Positions 34,251-47,498 are shown, numbered from the stretch's first letter. The stretch is 64,000 nucleotides of DNA from Agapanthus africanus (GCA_030015575.1 CM057337.1:335058583-335122582), one strand, 5' to 3'. The notes: generated from the sequence alone by a model not told the origin. Program-made: numbers and translations.

Positions 34251-36505
34251 TGTTGCGCCACGGCAGCGCCCCGGCCTCTTGCTCGAGGCCAAAATGCGGA
34301 ATAAAAATTTTCCTTACTCGGAAACCGGCGCTACCGCGGACAATGAAAACCCGGATCGTAACCATTAACCTAATGCTAGCTAACTAGAGAGGGGGTGAGA
34401 AGTATACCGAGTGATCCGAGTCCTCCGGTCTTCTCGTCATCGTCCCGATCTCCCGCGGAAAGTGTTGCCTCCACATCGTCGCCTCCTCACCGGAAAGGGC
34501 ACCACATCGCCTTCTTCTTTTACGGGCTCCCGCCTCAATACCGAGGCAACTCGCGCATGAAGCCGGCAACTCGACATGCTCAAGATGTGCTGTAGAATGT
34601 GTAGTAGATTGTCTCACTTGGGTTTGTTGCCATTTGTGGATGATGGAGGAAATGAGATTAGAAAAATGGTGCTTGCATTTTTCTAGCATGAATGAGATCA
34701 AGAAATGAAACTCAAGCTCTCTTCTTCTTCTTCTTCTCTCTTTCTTTTTTTCTCTCTTTCTTTTTTCTCTCTTGAAAAAACTTATCATCTTTCTCAAGTG
34801 AGAAGAAGAATGGTGGAGGAATGAAACATAATGCAAAGGGAGGTGAGTGTAGGAGAGAAAGAGAGGTGACCATATCCAAACATCATCATCACAATTCTAA
34901 TCAAAGATCAAATCCTATCTCATCACTTCTAATCTCCATAAAGCATGAAAAGAAGAATGAAAGGAATGGTATCTAAATAAGTTATCATAATAAATCAACT
35001 TACAAGAAACCCCTTCCTCAAATGTAATTTGCAAAACTGCAAATTACCCCCTCCATCAGAAAAGTCCGGCCGGGAAAGAACAAAGAAAAACCGGCCGGAA
35101 CGGAATGCAAACTGGCAACTCCAGAAAACTGGTCCCGTAATAAATTACAGGAAAACCCCGATACTGTGCATACACACCCGCATCTGTATTCCGTCCGGAT
35201 ACAAATGCAATGAGACAAAATCTACACTGTACTAAACTAGGACCGGCTTAAACCAAAGCCGGCTAGTAAAAACCGTTCGACCCTGATCCGTGCAATACCG
35301 CACGTGTCTGATCGAACCGTGCCATATAACTATACGGCCACTAGTACAAAACTGTCCGATCCTGATCCGTGCAATACCGCACGTATCTGATCGGACCCTG
35401 CCATATCTCCATACGGCCTCTACAGCGTTTCGCCCGAAAGCTTGAGTAACTGTAAGTGTGGTGGACTCTAAAGACTCGTCAATACTATGGCTGTGGATTT
35501 AACCACTGGCACGTCAGAGGTATAAGCCAATACGTGACGGGCCACCAGCTATTGACAAAAAGGGACGTCGATGAGCGAACTTATCCTGACACCCTACTGA
35601 GCCTGTCAGTGACAATATCCGTACAGTCCGGTCCGTTCGTCTATGAGTATCGCATGGCGGGCCTAGGGGGTTGGTAAAAGTCAGACCCCCAAAAGCGGTA
35701 CAAGTCGTGTCGGAGTGTAGCCCAGAACGCCCTGAGATACTACTGGAATACCTACCAGTAAATCTCCTGCCTCGGCCGAGGGCTTTGCGTAATGGCTCTC
35801 CTAGACACAGCGCGACCTCACCCCCAATACCGGGAGAGACGAACCCCTGCAGATCCGCTCACTGCCTCCATGTGGCTCGGGACTGTACCCAACTAAAACC
35901 TGTTTGCACGACTCCTTTGAGCCGTGGTAGGGTAGTAATCAAAGCACAGTGGGAACTCACACGAGACAAATGACGATCCTCAGGTCGATGAACTAACCTG
36001 TACACATGTCACCAGGGAACTGCTATCTGACGTCAGGTATAAGCCCAACTAGCAGGTTCCCGGCGAGTCCTGTCCGGTGTACTCATAACCCAATGAGCAC
36101 CTGTATACATCTTAGGTGAACCAACTGACACCAGTGGCTTGTGAGACCGGCCACCGCCCCTCGTCGGGGTCTCGACTGTATACACTAGTCTACTAATGGA
36201 GTATCGATGCCCTGTCTCGAAACTCCTACGACTAGGGACCTTTTAAGGATGTGCTTATAGACTACCAGCTCCCACGTATATGATCGCCATCATACTGCTG
36301 GTCGTCAAGCAAGAATCCTAGGGGCTCTATCAACGTGTAATAGCGACATGTCAGGTCACCTAAAGCAGTACACGATGATAAAGATAAACCAGATAGCATA
36401 CTATCATCTCGAGTAAGACTGTCCTACCGGGATAGGTCCTCCCTCAATCATTGCAATCACGTGCCTGTGATCCAATAATTGACTCTGAGGGCACTAACTC
36501 CAACA
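34251..36505 (-). repeat. copia-C 3' LTR (2255 bp)
   Basis: Plus-strand bounds TGTTGCGCCACGG...CTAACTCCAACA. A sense-strand open stretch of 150 codons at 34384-34836, rich in Lys and Arg from a CTT/CTC repeat, is not convincing as a gene. Confidence 0.95.
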
Positions 36506-39500
36506 ATCTCCCACTTGCACTCAAGGCTAATTATTGCGATGTCGCATACTCACAACCCGTGTGATACCGAACACCCAACTCCTCTACTAGTCAGTCTCAC
36601 AAAACCCGTTTGCGAAACTATTGCGTTCGAGGAATAGCCTCAGTGAGTGGATCCGCTATGATGTTTCTTTCTTTGTCTCTCTATATCTCAAGTTCGCGGA
36701 GAAAACCATCTCCCGAAATGAGCAATACCTGTCATGGAACGTCTGGATGTCTGATGGGACCTAGTTCATAAATGAACTCCAAATCCAAACTTCTTAGACT
36801 GTATCGTTAACTGAACTTAATCAGTATCCTGCGCCATGCCTCCCTCAGTATTGCCTTGGACCACCTGTCCAAAATACTGCCCCTCGTCAGAGGGAGAACT
36901 ATAACTCTGACAACCTCCTTGTCGTCCATGTCACCTTGGAAGCCTGGAGTGATAACCGTCTCCTAAAGGAGACAGCCGTTATCATATCCCTAGAACATTC
37001 ACTTATGTTCTAAAACTGCTTCCTACTGTTTTTCCAGGATTGGATTAATATCAACTTATTGCATCTAGTGCAAGAACAACATCTGGTGTGGTACTTGACA
37101 TCTCATGATTGACTCAATTGCCTAAGCAAGTGATCTGTCAATCATGCGTATCCCTCTCCCCTTTAGTCTGTAAGACACCTTTAGAGAGGGTGACTCCATT
37201 ACCTGCAGGTACACTACCGTGCCAGGAGTCGTCCATTCTAAATACTCTTAGAATGCTGTCAAAGTACCCTGATTGGGAAACCACCCAAATCTAGATCTAA
37301 AACCATAGATCTAGTAACCAGTATGTCTGATATAATGTCCAAGTCCCTTGTGGAGAAAACACTGTGTGACGACCAAAGTATAACCGATCGTAGTATAGGA
37401 ATATCACTTCCTACTACCTTCTCAACAGATCCACCCCCTATTCTGATGACGTCAAACCCATGACTGTCACATCAGAAACAGATGATCTTACTCCGCTATA
37501 TCTGCTTTAGTCTATAAATAGACATAAGCACAAAGTCCACCAATGCTTCCGCTGCTCCCACTGACTACGACAACCCTCTGCCAGAGTCATATAGACGTGC
37601 ACTTCTAAAGCTAGTTTAGAACGACGCTATACTCATCCTCCTGCCGGGTCTCGCAGCCTGGAACAACAACAATGGCAAGTGTGGGTAAACAAGAACTTCC
37701 CTGTCACCGTCCTTGAGGCTACCGGAGTACCTCTCGGGTGCCTGAAGTTACCCACCTTATCTGCGGAGTGGCCAATGGAATGTCAAATCAGATTGAATCT
37801 TTAGGTTCCTTATCAAATCTTCAGTAATCGTTTGCGGTTCTGGAATCACTTCCAGTTCTACCATACTCCCACTTCTGTTTTTGAAAAAATCCATTTTTAA
37901 TAAAATTGTGGCGAGTCTAGAACAATATTTCTATTGATCTGCCAGATGGTAGAAAGTCAACCCTCGTCATAGCCTGGGTCAACCCACAAACAGCCATTAC
38001 AGAAACGTGCCTTGAGTTATCCGGAGTCTGGTTTTAAGCATAAGCCGGACAACTCCCCGTACCTTAACAATGTTAAGATATGAACTGTTCTATATCCAAT
38101 ATAGAACCAGAGGCACTGATTTAATTGAACCAGATTCAAATCATGCAGCTGTCTCCAGTGCATGTCAACTAAATGGAAGGAGGCCGATCAGCGTTACTCA
38201 ACTTAGGAATGCTTCCAATTATGAGTAACCTGAAAGAGAAGCAAGTTCTCATTATCATTACTATCAACTGAATACCATACACAAGTATCTACATCTTCGA
38301 TCACTTTGAAGAATCCCGATACTTGCCATACCTGGTTCTCTACTCTATTCAAATACCTATAACTCCTCAAAAACTTAGACCCTGTGTTTCCACGAAGCAC
38401 ATGTCTAAGAACTAGAGAAGTTAAAAGTAAACAGAATATAGTATGAGGACCAACCCCTCTGTCCTAATGGACACTGGACAACATACAATACTCTGTATAA
38501 GTCCTCTGAGTCTAACAACTCTTTCACTGTGTGTCGTAGGTTGAAAAACTGTACTTATGGTTAAGAAGAATTACACCGCTGTTTAATGCTCCTTACCTAA
38601 CCATCCACTGATATAGGTAAATGTCATCGACATAATATCAAAAGGTATATCTCACTCTATGAAAATAGACGTACAGATATACCAATTTGAAATTGGTGCA
38701 CAACAACGGATATTCATAACCAAATATTTGCCGACCGGCAAACAACCCAGGTGACTTCCTCAAATATCACCGATTACAACGAATCCTGATATAATAAGGA
38801 TGATCACCCAATTCCCAATAACTTACTCCCACTCATCATCTGTAAAACCATACAAATGTGAGAATCCAACCTGGTAAATACATACCCTGGAGTAAGTGTC
38901 TAATCGGGAAATCAGTTTTCTTTTAACATTACACAGTAAAACTGAAACATTAAAAATGTTTCTGTGGGGTATTCTGGTATTCCTAGTAATGCCTCTACCA
39001 TTATCCAGATTCACAACTATAACCGTATAATTCTTTGCCATCTTTCTAAATCCCTTTCTGTGTCTTTAGTCATTACCTTCTGTACACCCCTTTAGGCCAA
39101 ATGGTTTTCTTCCTTCCCTACCGTTCGGCACCAGCCTATGGTTTGGAAGAAGACTATCCAAGAAGCATAAAGGGTGTACTGTCCTAATCCTAGGAGCACT
39201 CGCAACGCGAGAGAAGGTGAAAATAAAAGACACCTGAATGTACTTTATTCCTATTTCTCCTGAACCAGAATCCATCCCCGAACTGGAACTAGTTCCTTTC
39301 GAGTTCGTATATAACCATACGATGGAGTATCCAATAAAATGGGATCTTCGTAGTGATACGGAGTGTCCTGGAGAAATACAAAGGTGATTTAGGATTGGCG
39401 AAGAAATACTTGGTTTGGTCGTGAATATCAGTCGCAATTTACTTTGCCCTCTTACTAATCCCTTGCTTTGTCTAAACTTAATACCTTCTGTACACCATCG

Positions 39501-39886
39501 TTATGCTAATTGGTTTCCTTCATTCCCTACCGGTCGGCACCAGCCTATGGTTTGGAAGAAGACTATCCAATTTGCGTAATAGGTGTACTACTCCTAAACC
39601 AAGGAGTACTCGCAACCTGAGAGAAGGTGAAAAGAAAAGACAACTGAATAGTCCTATTCGTTTTCTCCAGAACCAGAAACCATCCTCGAAGTCCTTCGAG
39701 TTCGTATCTAACCATACGATGGTTTTGTCCAATGGAAGTGGACGTTCGTAGTAATACGGGGTGTCCTGGAGAAAAGGGTAAAAGTAGGAGTGGCAATGAG
39801 GTCTGCAACTCTGACAATCCAAAAAGCCAGTGTTAAGAAGGTTCGGTCAACTTAGTCACTGAGTCATAGTCCAGGGTCGGGTCAAT
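36506..39886 (-). pseudogene. copia-C gag-pol remnants
   Basis: Begins, on the minus strand, after the family's CT-rich gag-start region and ends at the polypurine tract at about 36506-36519. Words of reverse transcriptase and RNase H can be recognised against copia-B, but the frame is broken many times. It includes an internal tandem duplication at 39046-39800. Confidence 0.75.
39046..39800 (-). repeat. About 408-bp tandem duplication in copia-C
   Basis: The landmark CCTTCTGTACACC recurs at 39076 and 39484. The copies share long words (CGGCACCAGCCTATGG, TTTGGAAGAAGACTATCC) but differ at perhaps 15-20% of sites, so the duplication is far older than the last movement of this copy. Confidence 0.85.
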
Positions 39887-40191
39887 GGTCGCTGCCAGAG
39901 AGAGAGAAAAGAAACACTCAGCGTGCACTCTATCCTAGATCAGAATGGTTACCACTTTGTCTAATCTGGAAACCTCCCACTGTACCTCAAATTCTCCTCC
40001 AAACCTGAAAGAAGAATTAGTCGGGGTCACCCGAGGAGTAAACCAACTCATCAGTGGGAATCGGGATCCAACTATCATCGCATGATAACGTGACGGAATC
40101 CACTCACGTCACCACACTCCAGAAGGTATGCGCATACCTGGCAAGTTTCAGTTCTTTTGAAACTCCCGATGTGATTTTTACCCCTAGGACC

Positions 40192-40412
40192 TAAGTGACC
40201 TTGACGAATAATCAACAAATCAAAAGGTCCTAGTCAAGTTCAGCCCGTCATTATCTTGATTGCGTTAAACCCACCCGCACGACCCTTGACGAATAATCAA
40301 CAAAGTCGTACGACTGTCCTAACCAATCCACATATCCATGCGACAGAATAGCACAACAAAGCTACCGCACACTACGCCTCGGCGAATAGCAACGACAAAC
40401 GTAGCGCGAATA
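40192..40412 (-). other. Three gag-proximal hairpins, copia-C
   Basis: The loops read GACGAATAATCAACAAA instead of the copia-B form, while flanking inverted repeats persist, clearest at CTACG/CGTAG (40372-40404) and AGGACC/GGTCCT (40188-40232). Confidence 0.6.
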
Positions 40413-40544
40413 CTAAGCAATACTAATCTGAAATGACGGAGGGCTACGACTGGTTTTTGGCGAAAAACCTTTAACGTAATGAACTTGATATCGTTGAAGG
40501 AACTGGATAACCTTTTATAAAAATATAGTGACGAAAACCTTTGC

Positions 40545-40770
40545 TAAAGAGGTCACTCCCGGTGAAGGGATCTCGGCTTTTTCCCCGTAGAATGAGGTGC
40601 AGGATATTCCAACTGAATACCACGATGCAAAGCAAAAAGTAATCGGCTATAGTGAAGCTATTGCCCTGACGCAAACTTCTGTCCAAGGGGTCACTCCCGG
40701 TGAAGGGATCTCGGCCCTTGCCTCGTCGACTGAGGAGCAGGATATTCCAAATGAATACCACGATGCAAAA
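40545..40770 (-). repeat. Duplicated leader module, copia-C
   Basis: Two copies, about 138 bp apart, containing GGTCACTCCCGGTGAAGGGA and a GATATTCCAA(C/A)TGAATACC tail. Confidence 0.85.
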
Positions 40771-41943
40771 CAAAAGTGAACGTCCTTGCAATAACAGCTT
40801 TTTGAAAAATTGTTCCAACAACATCAGAATAGGTTTGTTTAGCTTGCATTGATCCGAATCAACGCAGTCCCATCAATTGATCACACCAATAAAGAACGAA
40901 AATATACTGATGTACGTATATGCCATCCGCATTCGCCACTGGGTCCCGTCATCACCCGTTAGGTTACTTAACTAACGACAGAGCGGGGACTGGACTAGCG
41001 CGGATGTAAAACATATACAACATCTACTAATATATATACCAATATATTAAATTTCGCTCAAGGCGTGATAAAATGCAACATCACAGAAATATACAGCATC
41101 ACAGAACAATACAGATATCTGGAAGCCCCGGGTTTCACAGAGCCGCTGCTGAAACCCGACGTTCCCCTGGTTGTGTGGATAGCCTGTGCAATGAAAACCT
41201 AGACCCCTACGGGCGCGGCAAGTCACCCGCCAAAACCTGAAGCGAGGCAGCCCCCTTCAGCACCGTGAATGGACCACCCAGCACTTCACGGAATCCGGTA
41301 ACTTGGGCACCCCTCCTGGGTCAACCTGTACCCCCTACGAGTGCGGCGAATAGCCCGCCAATTCCAGACTGAAGCCCCCTCCGTCTCAATGCCATGAGAT
41401 GCGGGCTCGTTGCCCTCCAGAACCCGGCTATCCGTGCACCCCTCCGCGGGGTAACCCTAGTACAGAAAGTAAAATATACATACACCGGGTACATCGACCG
41501 CAACCAGGTCGTGCCCCAAAAGAATAATACAAACAGGCAGTGACGGCAGTCCACATGTCGGACGCTCGCCCCGCAAAATCAAATGTACATAATACACCAA
41601 AACTGTACTAGCATTGCATCCAGGTTATCCCCCACGACCGATCCGCAACATCACAGCATAAACATAGAACATCAACGTGAAAGTCACGTTCGCAAATCCG
41701 TCTAACCGGGCTATAGCAGCTAGACCGGATTTACCGATCGAGTGACATTCACGGTCGCAGATATAATGTAAACACTGTGAAAAATGTGTTTAAAATTTTC
41801 CGATTGACCAAACATTAACAAGTGGGCCCCCAATCAAAACTGTAGCACTCACAGAAAACCTGGGCCCAATTTTAATATTCCAAAACCCCTAATTTAAGCC
41901 CATAAGCCCACTGCAAAAAAATAATCACACAATCCCACAATAC

Positions 41944-41990
41944 TGCGGCGGAAGCGCGGCCAAAAGGGGGTTTTGGCCGCCCTTCCGCGG
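41944..41990 (-). other. CCGCGG module, copia-C leader (strong hairpin)
   Basis: CGGCGGAAGCGCGGCCAAAA and TTTTGGCCGCCCTTCCGCGG can pair as a 20-bp stem with two mismatches around a GGGGG loop. It lies about 200 nt downstream of the primer site. Confidence 0.85.
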
Positions 41991-42189
41991 TCGTACGGAT
42001 GAGTCATGTCACAAAATTTTTGCAGTGTTCTTAGAACTCCCTGCACATCATTCTGAGACCACCTGAAAAATTTTTGGACTTCAAAAAATTTCGACAGAAA
42101 CTGATGTGCTAGAAAAATACGGTTTTTGGAAATTTCGGTCGATCGGAAACGCAAACACATCAAACGAAGCTAGGTAAGGTTAATGGCGT

Positions 42190-42202
42190 GTCTCTGATAC
42201 CA
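42190..42202 (-). other. copia-C primer-binding site (initiator Met tRNA)
   Basis: The minus strand reads TGGTATCAGAGAC, directly against the LTR end. Confidence 0.92.
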
Positions 42203-44457
42203 TGTTGCGCCACGGCAGCGCCCCGGCCTCTTGCTCGAGGCCAAAATGCGGAATAAAAATTTTCCTTACTCGGAAACCGGCGCTACCGCGGACAATGAAA
42301 ACCCGGATCGTAACCATTAACCTAATGCTAGCTAACTAGAGAGGGGGTGAGAAGTATACCGAGTGATCCGAGTCCTCCGGTCTTCTCGTCATCGTCCCGA
42401 TCTCCCGCGGAAAGTGTTGCCTCCACATCGTCGCCTCCTCACCGGAAAGGGCACCACATCGCCTTCTTCTTTTATGGGCTCCCGCCTCAATACCGAGGCA
42501 ACTCGCGCATGAAGCCGGCAACTCGACATGCTCAAGATGTGCTGTAGAATGTGTAGTAGATTGTCTCACTTGGGTTTGTTGCCATTTGTGGATGATGGAG
42601 GAAATGAGATTAGAAAAATGGTGCTTGCATTTTTCTAGCATGAATGAGATCAAGAAATGAAACTCAAGCTCTCTTCTTCTTCTTCTTCTCTCTTTCTTTT
42701 TTTCTCTCTTTCTTTTTTCTCTCTTGAAAAAACTTATCATCTTTCTCAAGTGAGAAGAAGAATGGTGGAGGAATGAAACATAATGCAAAGGGAGGTGAGT
42801 GTAGGAGAGAAAGAGAGGTGACCATATCCAAACATCATCATCACAATTCTAATCAAAGATCAAATCCTATCTCATCACTTCTAATCTCCATAAAGCATGA
42901 AAAGAAGAATGAAAGGAATGGTATCTAAATAAGTTATCATAATAAATCAACTTACAAGAAACCCCTTCCTCAAATGTAATTTGCAAAACTGCAAATTACC
43001 CCCTCCATCAGAAAAGTCCGGCCGGGAAAGAACAAAGAAAAACCGGCCGGAACGGAATGCAAACTGGCAACTCCAGAAAACTGGTCCCGTAATAAATTAC
43101 AGGAAAACCCCGATACTGTGCATACACACCCGCATCTGTATTCCGTCCGGATACAAATGCAATGAGACAAAATCTACACTGTACTAAACTAGGACCGGCT
43201 TAAACCAAAGCCGGCTCGTAAAAACCGTTCGACCCTGATCCGTACAATACCGCACGTGTCTGATCGAACCGTGCCATATAACTATACGGCCACTAGTACA
43301 AAACTGTCCGATCCTGATCCGTGCAATACCGCACGTATCTGATCGGACCCTGCCATATCTCCATACGGCCTCTACAGCGTTTCGCCCGAAAGCTTGAGTA
43401 ACTGTAAGTGTGGTGGACTCTAAAGACTCGTCAATACTATGGCTGTGGATTTAACCACTGGCACGTCAGAGGTATAAGCCAATACGTGACGGGCCACCAG
43501 CTATTGACAAAAAGGGACGTCGATGAGCGAACTCATCCTGACACCCTACTGAGCCTGTCAGTGACAATATCCGTACAGTCCGGTCCGTTCGTCTATGAGT
43601 ATCGCATGGCGGGCCTAGGGGGTTGGTAAAAGTCAGACCCCCAAAAGCGGTACAAGTCGTGTCGGAGTGTAGCCCAGAACGCCCTGAGATACTACTGGAA
43701 TACCTACCAGTAAATCTCCTGCCTCGGCCGAGGGCTTTGCGTAATGGCTCTCCTAGACACAGCGCGACCTCACCCCCAATACCGGGAGAGACGAACCCCT
43801 GCAGATCCGCTCACTGCCTCCATGTGGCTCGGGACTGTACCCAACTAAAACCTGTTTGCACGACTCCTTTGAGCCGTGGTAGGGTAGTAATCAAAGCACA
43901 GTGGGAACTCACACGAGACAAATGACGATCCTCAGGTCGATGAACTAACCTGTACACATGTCACCAGGGAACTGCTATCTGACGTCAGGTATAAGCCCAA
44001 CTAGCAGGTTCCCGGCGAGTCCTGTCCGGTGTACTCATAACCCAATGAGCACCTGTATACATCTTAGGTGAACCAACTGACACCAGTGGCTTGTGAGACC
44101 GGCCACCGCCCCTCGTCGGGGTCTCGACTGTATACACTAGTCTACTAATGGAGTATCGATGCCCTGTCTCGAAACTCCTACGACTAGGGACCTTTTAAGG
44201 ATGTGCTTATAGACTACCAGCTCCCACGTATATGATCGCCATCATACTGCTGGTCGTCAAGCAAGAATCCTAGGGGCTCTATCAACGTGTAATAGCGACA
44301 TGTCAGGTCACCTAAAGCAGTACACGATGATAAAGATAAACCAGATAGCATACTATCATCTCGAGTAAGACTGTCCTACCGGGATAGGTCCTCCCTCAAT
44401 CATTGCAATCACGTGCCTGTGATCCAATAATTGACTCTGAGGGCACTAACTCCAACA
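42203..44457 (-). repeat. copia-C 5' LTR (2255 bp)
   Basis: Equal in length to 34251-36505, with about four differences by eye. It is followed by the AAAAC duplication. Confidence 0.95.
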
Positions 44458-45311
44458 AAAACAGATTACACGGTCGCGGTGAATAGCCAAAACCCCACCC
44501 AAGACCCCTACGGGTGCGGCAAACTACCCGCCAAGTACCCGAAGCGTAGCAACCTCCCTCATCTCCATGAGTAGGCCACTCGACACTTCGGCATACCCGG
44601 TAGTTTGTGCACCCCTCCATGGGTCTATCCTAGGAGCAAAAACAGTAAAAAGAAATTATACAATGACGGCTACAACCCCTTCCCGGTTGTGCGGCCATAC
44701 AAATAATTATTACATCAATTTACAAATTTACATGAATTGCAAGAAAAGAAAACTCTCGTCTCACAACCCCCGGCTATTCACCCGCGACAATCCAACATAT
44801 TTATATACACATTCCAGCACATTACAGATCATATATAACCCCGACCAATCGACTTATAGCGATTAGCCGACGTTCAATACATGCAAACATCACAGATATA
44901 ACCATCATAGTCAAAGTGCAGTGAAGTTCGGAAAAATACGGAATTATAGGACCCCAAAAGGAAATTTCTTTTCTGGAAAATCTGGGCACATATAATATAT
45001 TCCAAAAATCCCAAAACCAACACAGACACACACTGCACGAAAAACGATGCACAGAAGACGACAAAGCGCGGCGGTTCCGCGGCGGTTACCTAGCTCGCGC
45101 GGCGGAAGGGCGGCGGTTTCGACGAATTACTGTATCGTTTTTCTTGGGTGTTCACACAAAACCCTGAGCCGAATTTAGGAGTATAAAGTTTTTCATTTTG
45201 ACCAGAAAAAATTTCAACAGAAACTCAGATTTTGTAAAAGTTTGGTTTTTGGATTTTTTCCGGTTCCGAACTTCGTTACACTTCACTACCAAGCTAGTTT
45301 AAGTTTAGTTA
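44458..45311 (-). other. copia-B leader, primer-proximal part
   Basis: Continues the leader on the other side of copia-C. It holds a block around ACCCCTACGGGTGCGGC (44507-44640) shared with the copia-C leader, and the CCGCGG module at 45066-45118. No gene. Confidence 0.8.
45066..45118 (-). other. CCGCGG module, copia-B leader
   Basis: GCGGCGGTTCCGCGGCGG and GCGGCGGAAGGGCGGCGG, 17 bp apart, about 195 nt downstream of the primer site. The two arms can pair imperfectly. Confidence 0.75.
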
Positions 45312-45324
45312 GTCTCTGATACCA
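45312..45324 (-). other. copia-B primer-binding site (initiator Met tRNA)
   Basis: The minus strand reads TGGTATCAGAGAC, one base from the LTR end. Confidence 0.92.
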
Positions 45325-45325
45325 C

Positions 45326-47498
45326 TGTAAGTCCACGTTGCGACCCCCGGTTCTTACGGGGAGGCGGAAACGGTATAAAATCAAAATTTTAACGCAAGAG
45401 GCAACATGGACTAAGCTAGGTCGGGATCTTTACCTAAACTAAAACTAGCATACTAAGCTAAAGATATTTAGCTACTCGGATGAAGATGGTTATACCTAAA
45501 CTTGAACTCCTTCTCTTCAAGCTCCGATGGTGGTTCGATGGCTCCTTCTCGTTGTCTCCGTACGCCGAAGATAGATCCACTTGAAAGCTCCAACCTTTAG
45601 CTCCTTCTTCGTTCTTTGAAGAAACTAGTTCACTTGGTTTGCCAAACCTAGTGAACTAGAATGAGTAGAGATGATTTAGAATGGGATTTTATCTATGGTT
45701 CTTGATTCTCAACTCATGAGACAAGAGAACCATAGATCAAGAGAGGGAGCAAGAGGTTGAGGGTGAGAGCAAGAGGAGAGCTCAAGAACAAGAGAGAGAA
45801 TGAACAAGAAAGAATGAGCAACTCTTTTGTCTTTCACCCTCTCATAATCCAAAGTGATCATAACTCATCATATCAAAAAAGTCTTATGTGATGGTTTGAA
45901 GCAACCATAAGCTTATCATGTCATGCACTCATTTTACTCAAATGAGCAAGCAAGAAAAAGTCTTTGGCATGAAATGATAACCATGGTTATCATGATGGTC
46001 AACTAGTCAAGCCTAGTCAACCGGTCAACAAGTCAACAAAAGTCAACAAGTCATCAAAGTCAACAAGTCAACAAAAGTCAACAAGTCAACAACCATATCA
46101 CCATAATACTTAATTAATATAATAGTTAATCACATATCATATTCTCATTAGGGTTGAGCATAAAGTCAAAAAAGTCAACGGTCAACTGTCAACAACCCTA
46201 ATGAGAATCCGCTGCCTCTGCCTCCCTGTCAACTGTGCATACACACCCGCATCCGCGTTCCGAGGAACATGAATGCAAACTGGATAAATCCAATCCCATA
46301 AGGTACACTAGGATCTGGCTTAAACCAAAGCCCGCTAGTGTAAACTGTCCGGACACTGTACGTGCACAAGTGCACGGATGTGACCGAACCCTGTCGCAAA
46401 ACCATGCGACCTGTCGCAATACCATGCGACCTCTACTCTTTTGCCTAAAGGCGAAAAGCTTTCTGCGTGGGACTCTAAAGACTCGACACTACGCTGGCAG
46501 TGGGTTTAACCACAGACCGCAAGCGGCACTAGCTGTGCGTAACGGTCCCCAGGTAATGCCGACAAGAAGACGGACGAGGCGAAACCCATCTGAACTCCTA
46601 CTGAGCCTGAGTGTGACATTCTCCGTATAGTCCGGTCTGTTCGTCTGATACATCGCATGGCGGGCCTAGGGGGCGGTAAACGTCAGTCCTCCAATAGCGG
46701 TACAAGTCGTGCCGGAGCGAAGCCCAAAACACCCTGAGATAACACTGGAAACCTACCAGTATATCTCGTTTGCCCTGGCCAGGGACTACTCGTGTAATGG
46801 CTCTCCTAGACACAGCGCGATGTCAACCCCCAATACCGGGAGAGACGAATCCTGTCTAACCGTCACTGCCTCCAAGTGCTTCGGGACTGCACCCAACCAC
46901 CACCTGTTTGCACGACTCCTTTGAGCCGTGGTAGGGTAGTGATCAAAGTACAGTGGGAACACACCCGAGGCGAAGTGACAGTGTCAAGTCAGCGGACTAA
47001 GCTGTACTCATGTCACCTGGGAACTGACAACTGACGATAGGTATAATACCAACTAGTCAGTTCCCGACGAGTCCTGTCCAGTGTACCCGTAACCTAACGA
47101 GCACCCGCATACTATCTCAAGTACGACGTACTGACGGCTGTGGGACAGACCGTCTCCCACACTGGGATGAGAAGCGCATGCGCTGGTCTACTCCGGAGTA
47201 TCGATGCCCTGTCTCGATAGTCCTGCGACCAGGGACCTGCATAAGGATGTGCTTATAGATTACCCAGCCCCACTAGTGTGACGGCCATCACATCGCTGGT
47301 AATCAAGCAAAGATCCTAAGGGCTCTACTAATGTGTATAGGCGATATACACATGTACACATTGAAGTAGAAACAAACCAAGTAGCATACTACTATTTTGA
47401 GCAAGATTGTATATACAAGGTGAATATCCCAAGCATCCATTAAGTAATATACAAACCAGTATGATACAGTAATGGCCTCTAGGGCATATACACTAACA
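45326..47498 (-). repeat. copia-B 5' LTR (2173 bp)
   Basis: Equal in length to 26880-29052 and about 99.7% identical by eye. It is followed by the target duplication ATCGG. Confidence 0.95.

Larger units (their letters stand above)
39887..42189 (-). other. copia-C leader
   Basis: About 2.3 kb non-coding. Holds three gag-proximal hairpins (40192-40412), the duplicated module (40545-40770), the CCCGTTAG...CTAACG block (40956-40980), two copies of the CCCCTACG(G/A)G(C/T)GCGGC block (about 41202-41220 and 41333-41350), and the CCGCGG module (41944-41990). Confidence 0.8.
34251..44457 (-). mobile_element. copia-C: copia element, coding region broken, LTRs nearly identical
   Basis: Two LTRs of exactly 2255 bp with about four differences (0.2%), and a perfect AAAAC target duplication (34246-34250 and 44458-44462). 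It has an initiator-Met primer site and a polypurine tract. The 5.7-kb internal part is collinear with copia-B but broken in many places, with no long frame. It is the innermost and probably youngest insertion of the stack. Confidence 0.95.
26880..47498 (-). mobile_element. copia-B: Angela/BARE-like copia element, coding region looks whole
   Basis: Two 2173-bp LTRs of exactly equal length, about six differences (0.3%, near 0.1 million years at 1.3e-8). Target duplication ATTGG/ATCGG (26875-26879 and 47499-47503), one mismatch. It has an initiator-Met primer site, a polypurine tract and a single uninterrupted Gag-Pol frame. Residue patterns in reverse transcriptase and RNase H closely resemble barley BARE-1 and wheat Angela as recalled. 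It inserted into the copia-A leader and was itself hit in the leader by copia-C. Confidence 0.95.

Noticed and set aside
34384-42788. 150-residue Lys/Arg-rich frame in both copia-C LTRs (34384-34836 and 42336-42788), on the element's sense strand
   Set aside because: Its basic part comes from a CTT/CTC simple repeat, and its duplication is just the LTR pair. No homology recognised.
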